Notes under the pieces: model-generated | The model's input: the letters and a program-made list of their open reading frames with translations, nothing else | The model's database searches: none | Told to the model about the DNA's origin: nothing | From: Citricoccus sp. WCRC_4 | GTDB taxonomy: Bacteria > Actinomycetota > Actinomycetes > Actinomycetales > Micrococcaceae | Direction of reading: 5' to 3' | NCBI GenBank assembly: GCA_026645375.1 | Contig: JAPFFX010000061.1 | Coordinates: 1 to 12,417 of the forward strand | Length of the DNA: 12,417 nt | Part shown: positions 6,686 through 12,417 of the stretch, piece by piece | Position numbering within the stretch: position 1 is the stretch's first letter | Layout of the letters: every line of letters starts with the position of its first letter | Position numbers and translations under genes: made by a program

Positions 6686-7417
6686 TCAGCCCTTGCGGTT
6701 CTTGCGCTCCTTGGCCGCGTCGCGGTCGACATCGACGTCGTCGTGGCGGAGAGTCTCGGAGACGGTCTCGGTGTCCTGAACGGTGGCCGTGTCCAGACTG
6801 ACCTTCTCCGCGGAGACCTTCTTGGTCACCACTGGGACCTCCTCCTGGGTCTCCACGACCATCTCATTGTCCCCGGCGTCGGCGGCGCGGGCCTCGGCGG
6901 AGTCCGGGTCCACCGGTTCGCGCTCCAGGACGATCTCCTCTCGGGTCACCGGGACCTGGACGGTCTCGGTGGTGGTCGTGGTGCGCTTACGTAGCCGTGC
7001 CTGGCCGGAGGACCGGCGCTCGGTGCCCACCACGAGTTCCTCGTTGCGCACCAACACCGCATCATTATCCGTCTCGGTGTCCTGGTTGCCGGCCGGGGTA
7101 TGGTCCAGGGAATAGTAGTCGTGGAGGCGGTCTTCCTCCTCCGGGGTCAGGGTGCCATCGGCGGTGATGCTCGGGGCGTCCGTGATGACGGCCAGCTCGA
7201 ATGGCACCTGCACCCCGTCTCCGTCCTGGGCCTCGGTGGCCCGGTGCAGCGGGATGAAGATCTCCTGGGTACCGGAGGTCTCGGTCTGCACGGTCACGAA
7301 GGTCGGTTCGCTGGTGTCCTCGTCAAAGTAGATTTGGGCAACCGTGCCGACCTGGTTCCCTGCGGCGTCGTACACGGTCGCATCTTGCAGGCGGTCGATG
7401 GAGGGGAAATCAGTCAT
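6686..7417 (-). CDS. PRC-barrel and DUF2382 domain stress-type protein
   Basis: A 243-residue acidic soluble protein with two recognisable parts. Residues about 5-85 form a PRC-barrel (DATVYDAAGNQVGTV, IPLHRATEA, VPFELAVITDAP). After the linker LTPEEEDRLHDYYSL (90-104), residues about 121-235 match DUF2382 (YsnF/AvaK-like): VLVRNEELVVGTERR, LRKRTTTTTETVQVPVTREE (142-161), IVLEREPV and a second half VVTKKVSAEKVSLDTATV. This domain order is common in actinomycetes, and such genes are often stress-associated; the molecular function is unknown. There is no signal peptide or membrane segment. The ribosome site is poor: AGGATAGGA ends about 10 bases before the ATG. It follows the phasin-like gene by 81 bp on the same strand and may share its transcript. 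A very short basic tail (KERKNRKG) ends the chain. Confidence 0.85.
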   Translation of the reverse strand: MTDFPSIDRLQDATVYDAAGNQVGTVAQIYFDEDTSEPTFVTVQTETSGTQEIFIPLHRATEAQDGDGVQVPFELAVITDAPSITADGTLTPEEEDRLHDYYSLDHTPAGNQDTETDNDAVLVRNEELVVGTERRSSGQARLRKRTTTTTETVQVPVTREEIVLEREPVDPDSAEARAADAGDNEMVVETQEEVPVVTKKVSAEKVSLDTATVQDTETVSETLRHDDVDVDRDAAKERKNRKG

Positions 7418-7498
7418 AAGGGTGCTGTCCTATCCTGGGTGTTCTGCGAGGAACGGGAGCCCTCGAAGAGGGAGTTCTTGGCTCGTGTGCTGATCAGT

Positions 7499-7912
7499 TC
7501 ACTTCAGCAGCTGATGGGCGGCCTTGACCCAGGCAACGGTGATGTCCTCGGCGAACTGGATCTGCGCGTTGGCGGCATGCTTGACCCACTGGAGGGGGGT
7601 GATCCCGGCCATCTGGCGCTGCATCGCGAAGAGGCTCTTGGCGGCCTGGGCGTAGGTGTCCACAGCGACACGGCTTCCGGCCTTGGAGGAGTCCATCATC
7701 GTCGAGCTCAAGGCCTTGACCCGCTGAGCGTTCTCTTCGACCATCTGGTTGACACGCTCAGCGTTCTGCTCGAAGTTCTCCTCAAAACGCTGCATTGTCT
7801 CTTCGGCCGTCTCGAGGGCCTTCTGGTTGGCCTGCTTGGTATTGGTCTGTTCGGTGTTGGCCTGGGCCTGGTCGGCGGTGATCTTGTTGGCGGTGGTGGT
7901 TGCAGCAGCCAT
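7499..7912 (-). CDS. Phasin-like amphipathic helical protein
   Basis: A 137-residue protein, almost entirely predicted helix. A low-complexity A/T/Q/N-rich N-terminus (1-30) is followed by a heptad-like stretch ALETAEETMQRFEENFEQN (32-50), continuing to about residue 75. Then comes VAVDTYAQAAKSLFAMQRQM (82-101), and the chain ends in an amphipathic helix (QWVKHAANAQIQFAEDI, VAWVKAAHQLLK). This arrangement resembles phasins, which coat polyhydroxyalkanoate granules, and phasin-like stress proteins, but the similarity is of type rather than a diagnostic motif. No polymer synthase gene is in the window. AGGAGA lies five bases before the ATG, a strong start. Upstream of the PRC-barrel/DUF2382 gene on the same strand. 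Confidence 0.7.
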   Translation of the reverse strand: MAAATTTANKITADQAQANTEQTNTKQANQKALETAEETMQRFEENFEQNAERVNQMVEENAQRVKALSSTMMDSSKAGSRVAVDTYAQAAKSLFAMQRQMAGITPLQWVKHAANAQIQFAEDITVAWVKAAHQLLK

Positions 7913-8444
7913 GATCTCTCCTTGCGTTGATGTCTATGGAAGCGGTTCCCGGCCTGGGATCACGAAGTCAGCAAGTCATCGCTCACCCGTGCGAACCGGC
8001 TGGACCCTGAGCGGTCTCGCCGTTGACGCCCCAGACCCAACCGGCGACGTGACTGTCAAAGCCAGTGCGGCGTACCTGGAGCGGTGATGCACGTCCCCCC
8101 GCTGCCCGTGCCGGGTCCCGGTCATGGCAGGACACGAACAGCGTCGGGTGACTCCGTGACTCCCAGGATGGTCGCCCGCCCCGATCGGCGCGAGGCACGC
8201 TCGATGAATTCGCACCGACTTCTCATCACCGGGAATTCCCCCGGATTTCACGCTCTACAAAGCACCCGCCGCACCGCTGGGAAACATAGAGCACGTGGCG
8301 CTTCGGATGACAACGGGCGCCGTGGAAATGCGCCCGGGGCCCGTTGCCACTGAAACGGTGGTTGGCGTCGGTATGTCAGCGAGGACGTCCAGCGACCCGG
8401 ACATAGTGGTTGAGATGGCCGCCCGTGGAGGCCGGGTGTAGCCC
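7913..8444. other. Gene-free rearranged stretch
   Basis: No convincing gene on either strand. Near the left end, TGGAAGCGGTTCCC (7937-7950), an imperfect dyad like LacI-type operators, sits upstream of the phasin-like gene. At 8311-8346 CAACGGGC can pair with GCCCGTTG, while CCGTT (8341-8345) can also pair with AACGG (8354-8358), making mutually exclusive stems. On the minus strand about 8379-8530 reads as an open coding-like segment (VLRHNIGARPPNPASARVL) ending at a TGA (8376-8378) which I cannot assign. Confidence 0.45.
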
Positions 8445-8843
8445 GTGACGGGTGAGGACCCGCGCCGAGGCGGGGTTGGGTGGGCGGGCGCCGATGTTGT
8501 GCCTGAGGACCTCGCTAATGACCGGTGCTCCACGGTGGACACCAGGCGTGAGGCCAAGCGGCTGCGCTTCGCGGTCAAGGCCGTGCAGGACGCCACCGGC
8601 CTGGCCTGGGGGGCGAGCTTCGTGGACCGGATGACCACCGCCAAGAAACTGCAACAGGCCTTGGGCGAGCACCGCGACTCATTGATGTTCCAGGACCACG
8701 TGCAGGCCACCGCGAAGGAGGCGGCCAAGACTGGCGAGGACACCTTCGGTTACGGGGTGCTCCACGGCGTCGAGTTCGCCCTCCAGCAGCAGACCGCGCA
8801 CGATGCCGAAGAGCTGTTGGAGCGGCTGGCCGGCGCGAGTTGA
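8445..8843 (+). pseudogene. CHAD-domain protein remnant, N-terminal part missing
   Basis: The frame is open from 8442 after a TAG, with a GTG at 8445, giving at most 132 residues. From about residue 31 it matches the C-terminal half of CHAD domains: VDTRREAKRLRFAVKAV (31-47), the conserved basic helix in place of HxxRKxxKRLRY, then KKLQQALGEHRDSLMFQDHV (67-86), the LGExxD segment. The conserved first histidine is replaced by VDT. CHAD domains (often joined to CYTH) bind polyphosphate and need two such helical halves, about 200 residues or more, so this piece is unlikely to fold normally. The first 30 residues have no CHAD similarity and appear to be unrelated sequence fused at about 8520-8535. 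No good ribosome site precedes the GTG. Confidence 0.65.
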
Positions 8844-9053
8844 GCACCCCGCTGCGGCTCGGTCACGTAACGAAGGCCTCCGGCATAGTCGCCACTCTCG
8901 TCATCCTTTACGGTAGGCGCGGACGATGGCCCCACATCCGTCCCCCAGAGGACCGGAGCACTCCGGCCGGACGGGCACGGGATTCCGGGCCGCGCCCGCC
9001 GCAGCACCCCGCCGGGATCCGGCCGGGTGGAGAACCGAAGGAAAGAAGCGCCC

Positions 9054-9257
9054 ATGGCCACCGGTACCGTCACCTCGTTCAACACCGTGGAGGGGTACGG
9101 GCTCATCGCCCCGGACGATCACTCCGGCACCGTTTACGTGCACTTCACCGCCGTCGACGGTGACGGCTTCCGTGAGCTCCAAGAAGGCCAGCAGGTCGAA
9201 TACGAAGCCGAACGCGGACCGGCCGGATTGCAAGCCACCACGGTCCGCGTCCTCTGA
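9054..9257 (+). CDS. Divergent cold-shock domain protein
   Basis: A 67-residue single cold-shock domain (OB fold, nucleic-acid binding): GTVTSFN (4-10), EGYGLIAPDD (13-22), VYVHFTAV (27-34), GQQVEYEAERGPAGLQATTV (45-64). Length and layout match CspA-type proteins, but key positions differ. The first aromatic (usually W in GTVKWFN) is S8, RNP1 KGFGFI is EGYGLI (13-18), and RNP2 VFVHF is VYVHF (27-31). Loss of the lysine and two aromatics should alter RNA or DNA binding. Start chosen at 9054, where AAGGAAAG lies eight bases upstream; an upstream in-frame ATG at 9027 would place that site inside the gene. A hairpin follows 17 bp after the stop, so it is probably a single-gene transcript. Confidence 0.88.
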   Translation: MATGTVTSFNTVEGYGLIAPDDHSGTVYVHFTAVDGDGFRELQEGQQVEYEAERGPAGLQATTVRVL

Positions 9258-9273
9258 ACAGCGCGGCTGTACC

Positions 9274-9296
9274 CTGGCCGCAGTCCCTGCGGCCAG
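9274..9296 (+). terminator. Terminator hairpin after the cold-shock gene
   Basis: A perfect 10-bp stem, CTGGCCGCAG (9274-9283) and CTGCGGCCAG (9287-9296), with a TCC loop, 17 bp after the stop codon. GTA/TAC can extend it past a bulge. No T-run follows. A second smaller hairpin, CAGGCC/GGCCTG (9317-9333), follows. The remaining bases to 9579 show no gene. Confidence 0.7.
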
Positions 9297-9579
9297 TACG
9301 CCCAGTCCACGGCCCACAGGCCCCATCGGCCTGCCGTGCACGCCACGACCCCCGGGTCCATCGCGCCCCGCTCATGCTCGAACACCGCCGATGCACCACC
9401 GCCCCCGGACGCCTCACTCGCACCCGGGGCGCCCCGGTGAACCTGCCAGACCCTCCGGGAGGGAACCTTGGGCCATGGTGATGGTCGAGGCCCCCGGTTT
9501 CAGATGCGGCAGAGCGGCCTGACACTGGCCCCGTCGGGGACCCGTCAGCAGGGGCCGAAGCCCTGGACTGCTGGCCGTT

Positions 9580-9849
9580 TCAAGTCACCGTGCTGGCATA
9601 TCGCTGCCGGGTGGCCTCCCCGCTGGTGCCGACCAGCGCGCCGATGGCAGCCCAGGACAGGCCCGCCCGACGGGCTTCCCGGACAGCCTCCATCAAGTGC
9701 CGCTCTGCTTGGGACCGCTCGGTCACGGCACTGCGCAAGACGGCTACGGCCTTTGGAGCCAGTTGATCGGCCGGGGCAGGGTCATAGTTCTCGAACTTTC
9801 TGGCCAACTCTTCCGCCTGGGCCAAGATCTCCTCAACCGGTCGTGGCAT
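9580..9849 (-). CDS. Small helix-turn-helix protein
   Basis: An 89-residue protein. The N-terminal part MPRPVEEILAQAEELARKFE (1-20) is helical, followed by a linker NYDPAPADQL (21-30). A second long helix spans about 33-60, and the C-terminus carries a helix-turn-helix AVREARRAGLSWAAIGALVG (55-74), then TSGEATRQRYA. The GLSWxxIGxxxGxSxxAxxQR pattern is common in small actinomycete regulators and antitoxin-like proteins. The ATG at 9849 starts five bases after the stop of the upstream 87-residue gene. No good ribosome site is visible, so it probably depends on translational coupling. The same frame stays open further upstream, but that part overlaps the 87-residue gene and lacks coding character. 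Likely DNA-binding, perhaps with its neighbour as partner; the target is unknown. Confidence 0.7.
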   Translation of the reverse strand: MPRPVEEILAQAEELARKFENYDPAPADQLAPKAVAVLRSAVTERSQAERHLMEAVREARRAGLSWAAIGALVGTSGEATRQRYASTVT

Positions 9850-9854
9850 CGTGA

Positions 9855-10118
9855 TCACCGCAGGAACTTCTGGCGGGCAGGTACCTCGTGCACGATGACG
9901 GGCGCCTCGGCGCCCTCGACGTAGCCGAGGTCTAGGAATGCCGCGTCCCGGCCGGCACCCAGCACCATCACCAGGCCGTCCCCCAGCTGCCAGCACCTCA
10001 CTGGATTCCGGCCGGCGTGGAGGATCCCTTCCTCGTCCAGTCCACCCTTGAGAGCAGACGGGGCGATCACCGGGTCCTCGGGCGCGAGCACAAGCTGACC
10101 TGTGATGCCACGGCGCAA
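9855..10118 (-). CDS. Hypothetical 87-residue protein upstream of the HTH gene
   Basis: I do not recognise this protein. It is a mixed, moderately acidic soluble chain with a likely beta-rich middle: QLVLAPEDPVIAPSALKGG (8-26), GRNPVRCWQLGDGLVMVLG (36-54), AFLDLGYVEGAEAPVIVHEV (60-79). No signal peptide or membrane segment is seen. The start is uncertain. The frame opens only after the stop of the MFS gene region, with no ATG or GTG before the TTG at 10118, which has GGTGGG about five bases upstream; a GTG at residue 10 is another option. It lies 32 bp after the MFS gene and 5 bp before the helix-turn-helix gene on the same strand, consistent with a small two-gene unit. It could also be the truncated end of a longer gene. 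Confidence 0.5.
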   Translation of the reverse strand: MRRGITGQLVLAPEDPVIAPSALKGGLDEEGILHAGRNPVRCWQLGDGLVMVLGAGRDAAFLDLGYVEGAEAPVIVHEVPARQKFLR

Positions 10119-10150
10119 CCACGGCCCACCGAAGCCACAGGGGTGTCACG

Positions 10151-11356
10151 TCAGGTCCGGGTCGAGGCGAGGGCGACACCGGCCAGGGCCAGGGCCATCA
10201 GGGTCGTCATGGCGGAATAGCTGCCGAGCAGGCCGGCCAGAACCGGGCCGGCGACGGGTGCCAGCGCACCGATGGCGGTCATGGGTGCGGTGAAGACGGC
10301 ATTGACGGAGCCATAGTTTTGCGTCCCCCATCGGTCGGAGACGGCGGTGGCCTGCAGCAGGGTGAGGCAACCTCGGGCTGCGCCGGTGATGACGGCCAGG
10401 GAGATGAGCAGCCAGTATGGCCCGGGGATCAGGGCCAGGGCCCCGAGTCCGAGTGCCCCGGCGCCGAGGATGGCCACGGTCCGGACCCGGGGCGTGGTGG
10501 TGCGGTCCAGGGCAGAGTAGCCGAGGCGTCCGAGGACCTGTCCGGTGCCGACCAGACCCAGGGTGAGGGCGGCCGTTGCATAGGCCACGCCCCGTTCGAG
10601 CAGTAACGGGATGAGGCTGAGCGTCACGGTATAGAGGGTGAGGGTGGCCAGGGCCATGGTGGCCTGCAGGGTGATGAACCTCGGGGTGCGGGTGAGCGCG
10701 CGAATGTCCGCGCGGATCTGCGCCGAGACGGTGCCGGATGCTGCCGCAGGGATGTCCGACCAGGTGCGGTTGAGGAACAGCGCGTGCAATGGCACGGTGA
10801 CGGCGGCGAGGAGGCCCGCCAGGAGCAGGTAACTGGTACGCCATCCGAGGTGGTGGATGAGCCAGGCGGTGAGTGGGGCGAAGATGGTCGAGGCGAGCCC
10901 GGCGACCAAGGTCAGTGTGGTCAGCGGGCGCACGCGCCGGGGCCCGTACCATCGGGTGATGACGGCGAAGGCCGGCGGGTAGAGCACGGTGGCCTGGGCA
11001 GCCCCGGCCAGGAGCCAAGCGAGGAAGAACACCGGCAGGGTGGGGGCCCAGGCGACCAGGACCAGGGCTAGTACGCCCAGGAGGGCGCCGCCGGTCATCA
11101 CGGTGCGCGGGCCTCGGGTGTCCAGGACCTTGCCGACGCGCAGGCCGGCGGCCGCCGAGACGATCAGCCCGGCCGAGAAGGCGCCCGTGATGGCGGCGTG
11201 GCTCCATCCGGTGTCTGAAGAGATCGGAGTCAGGGCTACCGGCAGGGAGTAGTACAGCAGTCCCCAGCTGGTGGTGACCGCCACGCACAGGGCGGTCAGG
11301 GCCCCGCGGGGACGGTCCGAGGTGGCCGGGCTGGGTGCGGGGCGACGGTCAGTCAT
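10151..11356 (-). CDS. MFS transporter
   Basis: A 401-residue membrane protein with about 12 hydrophobic segments. The first begins near residue 19 after a Pro/Arg-rich cytoplasmic tail. The loop between helices 2 and 3 holds a clear MFS motif A, GKVLDTRGPRTVM (75-87), and a second central polar loop lies at about residues 192-224. The N-terminal half, with WGLLYYSLPVALTPISSDTGW (31-51), is typical of the OFA/monocarboxylate-like or cyanate/CynX-like MFS groups; the exact group is not certain. Start chosen at 11356, where CAGGAG stands four bases upstream; a longer frame to 11479 lacks such a site and would span the hairpin region. It is downstream of the dehydrogenase gene but separated by a terminator hairpin, so it is probably transcribed on its own, with the two small genes after it. 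Confidence 0.85.
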   Translation of the reverse strand: MTDRRPAPSPATSDRPRGALTALCVAVTTSWGLLYYSLPVALTPISSDTGWSHAAITGAFSAGLIVSAAAGLRVGKVLDTRGPRTVMTGGALLGVLALVLVAWAPTLPVFFLAWLLAGAAQATVLYPPAFAVITRWYGPRRVRPLTTLTLVAGLASTIFAPLTAWLIHHLGWRTSYLLLAGLLAAVTVPLHALFLNRTWSDIPAAASGTVSAQIRADIRALTRTPRFITLQATMALATLTLYTVTLSLIPLLLERGVAYATAALTLGLVGTGQVLGRLGYSALDRTTTPRVRTVAILGAGALGLGALALIPGPYWLLISLAVITGAARGCLTLLQATAVSDRWGTQNYGSVNAVFTAPMTAIGALAPVAGPVLAGLLGSYSAMTTLMALALAGVALASTRT

Positions 11357-11476
11357 CGTCTCCTGGTTATCGGTTCGGTGACGGCTCCTGCCAGCGGTGG
11401 CCTGGCCATCAGTGCCGGGACGGGAACGCGTTGACTGGCGCCGCGGCATCTCTAGGCGCTGGGGCCAGCCCGAGGC

Positions 11477-11513
11477 CAAGGAGTCCGCCGTGCAGGGTAC
11501 GGCGGACTCCTTG
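11477..11513 (-). terminator. Terminator hairpin of the alcohol dehydrogenase gene
   Basis: A perfect 15-bp stem, CAAGGAGTCCGCCGT (11477-11491) and ACGGCGGACTCCTTG (11499-11513), with a 7-base loop. It begins 17 bp past the dehydrogenase stop codon on the minus strand and lies upstream of the MFS start. No T-run is seen. The rest of the gap up to the MFS ATG should hold that gene's promoter, which I could not define. Confidence 0.7.
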
Positions 11514-11530
11514 CCGGGGCGGCTTCGCCG

Positions 11531-12417
11531 CTACATGGTCAGCACGGTGCGTAACCGGGGGACATCGTCCCGCAGGAACTCCGCGGCGAGTTGGTCGGCC
11601 GCGATCGGGCCGTCCAGGATGTCCGCCCAGGGCAGGCCGTCGCCGAGGTCCTCGAGGAAGTCGACGGCCTGTTGCAGGTGCCGGGGTTCATAGTTGTGGA
11701 CTCCGGTGATGGTGCGCCATCCGCGGACCAGCCACTCCGGGTCCACCTCGATGGTCCCGGCCGGGGCGACGCTGCCGGCCAGAACCGCGGTGCCGCCGAT
11801 GCCCAGGGCCTCGATGCAGCTCCGCACGCCCCCGGGTGCCCCGGAAAGTTCCAGGGAGACGTCTACCGTGCCGGGGCGACCGGTCGCGGGGGACAGGGCG
11901 GTGGCACCGAGACCCCGGGCCAGGCTGAGCCGGTCCGCGTTCGGGTCCACGGCCACGACCTCGGCGGCGCCGCGCTGGAGGACTGCGGCCACAGCCACGA
12001 GGCCGAGCATGCCCAGCCCGTTGACCAGCACGCGCCGACCGGTGAGCTCACCGGCCTGTTCGAGGACGGCCATCACGGTGGCCACCGCACAACCGGCGGT
12101 CGCGGCCACGCCGTCCTGCAAGGACTCCGGGACGGCGACGACGGCCTGACCGTCACGCAGAAGGATGTGGCTGGCGTAGGTCCCCGACAGGGGCCAGTCG
12201 CTGTCGAAGGACTCGTGCCCGGCCTTCTGCACGCTCGTGCACTTGGCGGTGAGCCCCCGCCGGCACGGGTCGCACTCACCACAGGACCGGGTCACGCCGA
12301 AGACCACGCGCTTGCCGGGGACAACTACAGCCCCGCCCACGGTCCGTCCCCCGCTGCTGGCGATGACCACGCCGATCCCCTCGTGGCCCAGCACGGAGGG
12401 GCAGGGGGCCGGGCGGC
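11531..12417 (-). CDS. Zinc-dependent alcohol dehydrogenase, phosphonate-catabolism-associated type (N-terminus outside window)
   Basis: The C-terminal 295 residues of a medium-chain dehydrogenase; the frame stays open through the right edge, so the true start and the first zinc cysteine lie outside. Visible: PSVLGHEGIG with the catalytic-zinc HE pair, four structural-zinc cysteines in CGECDPCRRGLTAKC (spacing 2-2-7), a further cysteine in ATAGCAVAT that is the usual third catalytic ligand, and the Rossmann motif GLGMLG followed by VVAVDPNADR. The segment KAGHESFDSDWPLSGTYA and the ATAGCAVATVMAVLE block resemble the subfamily named as phosphonate-catabolism-associated alcohol dehydrogenase. 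The subfamily name comes from gene neighbourhoods elsewhere, and no phosphonate genes are visible here. It probably oxidises an alcohol with NAD(P). A terminator hairpin follows the stop. Confidence 0.85.
   Translation of the reverse strand, partial: RPAPCPSVLGHEGIGVVIASSGGRTVGGAVVVPGKRVVFGVTRSCGECDPCRRGLTAKCTSVQKAGHESFDSDWPLSGTYASHILLRDGQAVVAVPESLQDGVAATAGCAVATVMAVLEQAGELTGRRVLVNGLGMLGLVAVAAVLQRGAAEVVAVDPNADRLSLARGLGATALSPATGRPGTVDVSLELSGAPGGVRSCIEALGIGGTAVLAGSVAPAGTIEVDPEWLVRGWRTITGVHNYEPRHLQQAVDFLEDLGDGLPWADILDGPIAADQLAAEFLRDDVPRLRTVLTM

Noticed and set aside
7976..8251. Possible small genes on either strand (for example a plus-strand frame ending at 8087)
   Set aside because: No ribosome site or recognised family, and third-position GC lower than in the real genes. 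Not enough to call.
8926..9522. 198-codon plus-strand frame across the cold-shock gene
   Set aside because: It is Pro/Arg/Ser-rich out-of-frame read-through of the cold-shock gene and its terminator.
10146..11288. Long minus-strand frame overlapping the right-hand MFS gene
   Set aside because: It is Pro/Arg/His-rich with no motif, in a second frame of the real MFS gene, which has helices and motif A.
1..12417. CRISPR array, tRNA or rRNA genes, intact insertion sequence or prophage genes
   Set aside because: I saw no regularly spaced repeats, no tRNA cloverleaf pattern and no transposase or integrase motifs on either strand by eye.

Overview
The window is high-GC bacterial DNA. Codons are strongly G/C-ended in third position, most starts are ATG behind purine-rich ribosome sites, and the families present (PRC-barrel/DUF2382, CHAD, a single cold-shock domain protein, ArsR-SRPBCC pair) suggest an actinomycete, probably Micrococcales. 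This is an inference; no rRNA or other marker gene is present. The gene content looks accessory, with several broken genes.

Left third (1-4673): a divergent catabolic-type locus. On the minus strand is a large fusion of an APH-like small-molecule kinase with a class III PLP enzyme of the phospho-lyase type (ethanolamine-phosphate/phosphohydroxylysine lyase-like). Its reading frame breaks just before the left window edge, where the conserved C-terminal sequence continues in another frame. Facing away on the plus strand are a short-chain dehydrogenase, the deletion remnant of a YtcJ-like amidohydrolase, and an MFS transporter. The shared 209-bp intergenic region holds four alternating half-sites spaced exactly 10 bp apart, centred 105 bp from both start codons. 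A plausible reading is uptake of an amino alcohol, phosphorylation, phospho-elimination to an aldehyde or ketone, and redox processing, under one regulator not present in the window.

Middle (4674-9300): a gene-poor stretch of about 740 bp with inverted repeats; an ArsR-type repressor with a START-like (AHSA1/SRPBCC) partner in a two-gene operon preceded by a palindromic operator; then a converging hairpin and a minus-strand pair, a PRC-barrel/DUF2382 stress-type protein and a phasin-like amphipathic helical protein. Next come a rearranged gene-free stretch, a CHAD-domain remnant lacking its N-terminal part, and a cold-shock domain gene with an unusual RNA-binding motif and its own terminator hairpin.

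Right third (9580-12417), all on the minus strand: an incomplete zinc-dependent alcohol dehydrogenase resembling the phosphonate-catabolism-associated subfamily, a terminator hairpin, an MFS transporter with a clear motif A, and two small genes (an unrecognised 87-residue protein and an 89-residue helix-turn-helix protein) almost abutting. The phospho-amino-alcohol lyase on the left and the phosphonate-type dehydrogenase on the right share a loose theme of phosphorylated small-molecule catabolism, but nothing seen here links them directly.
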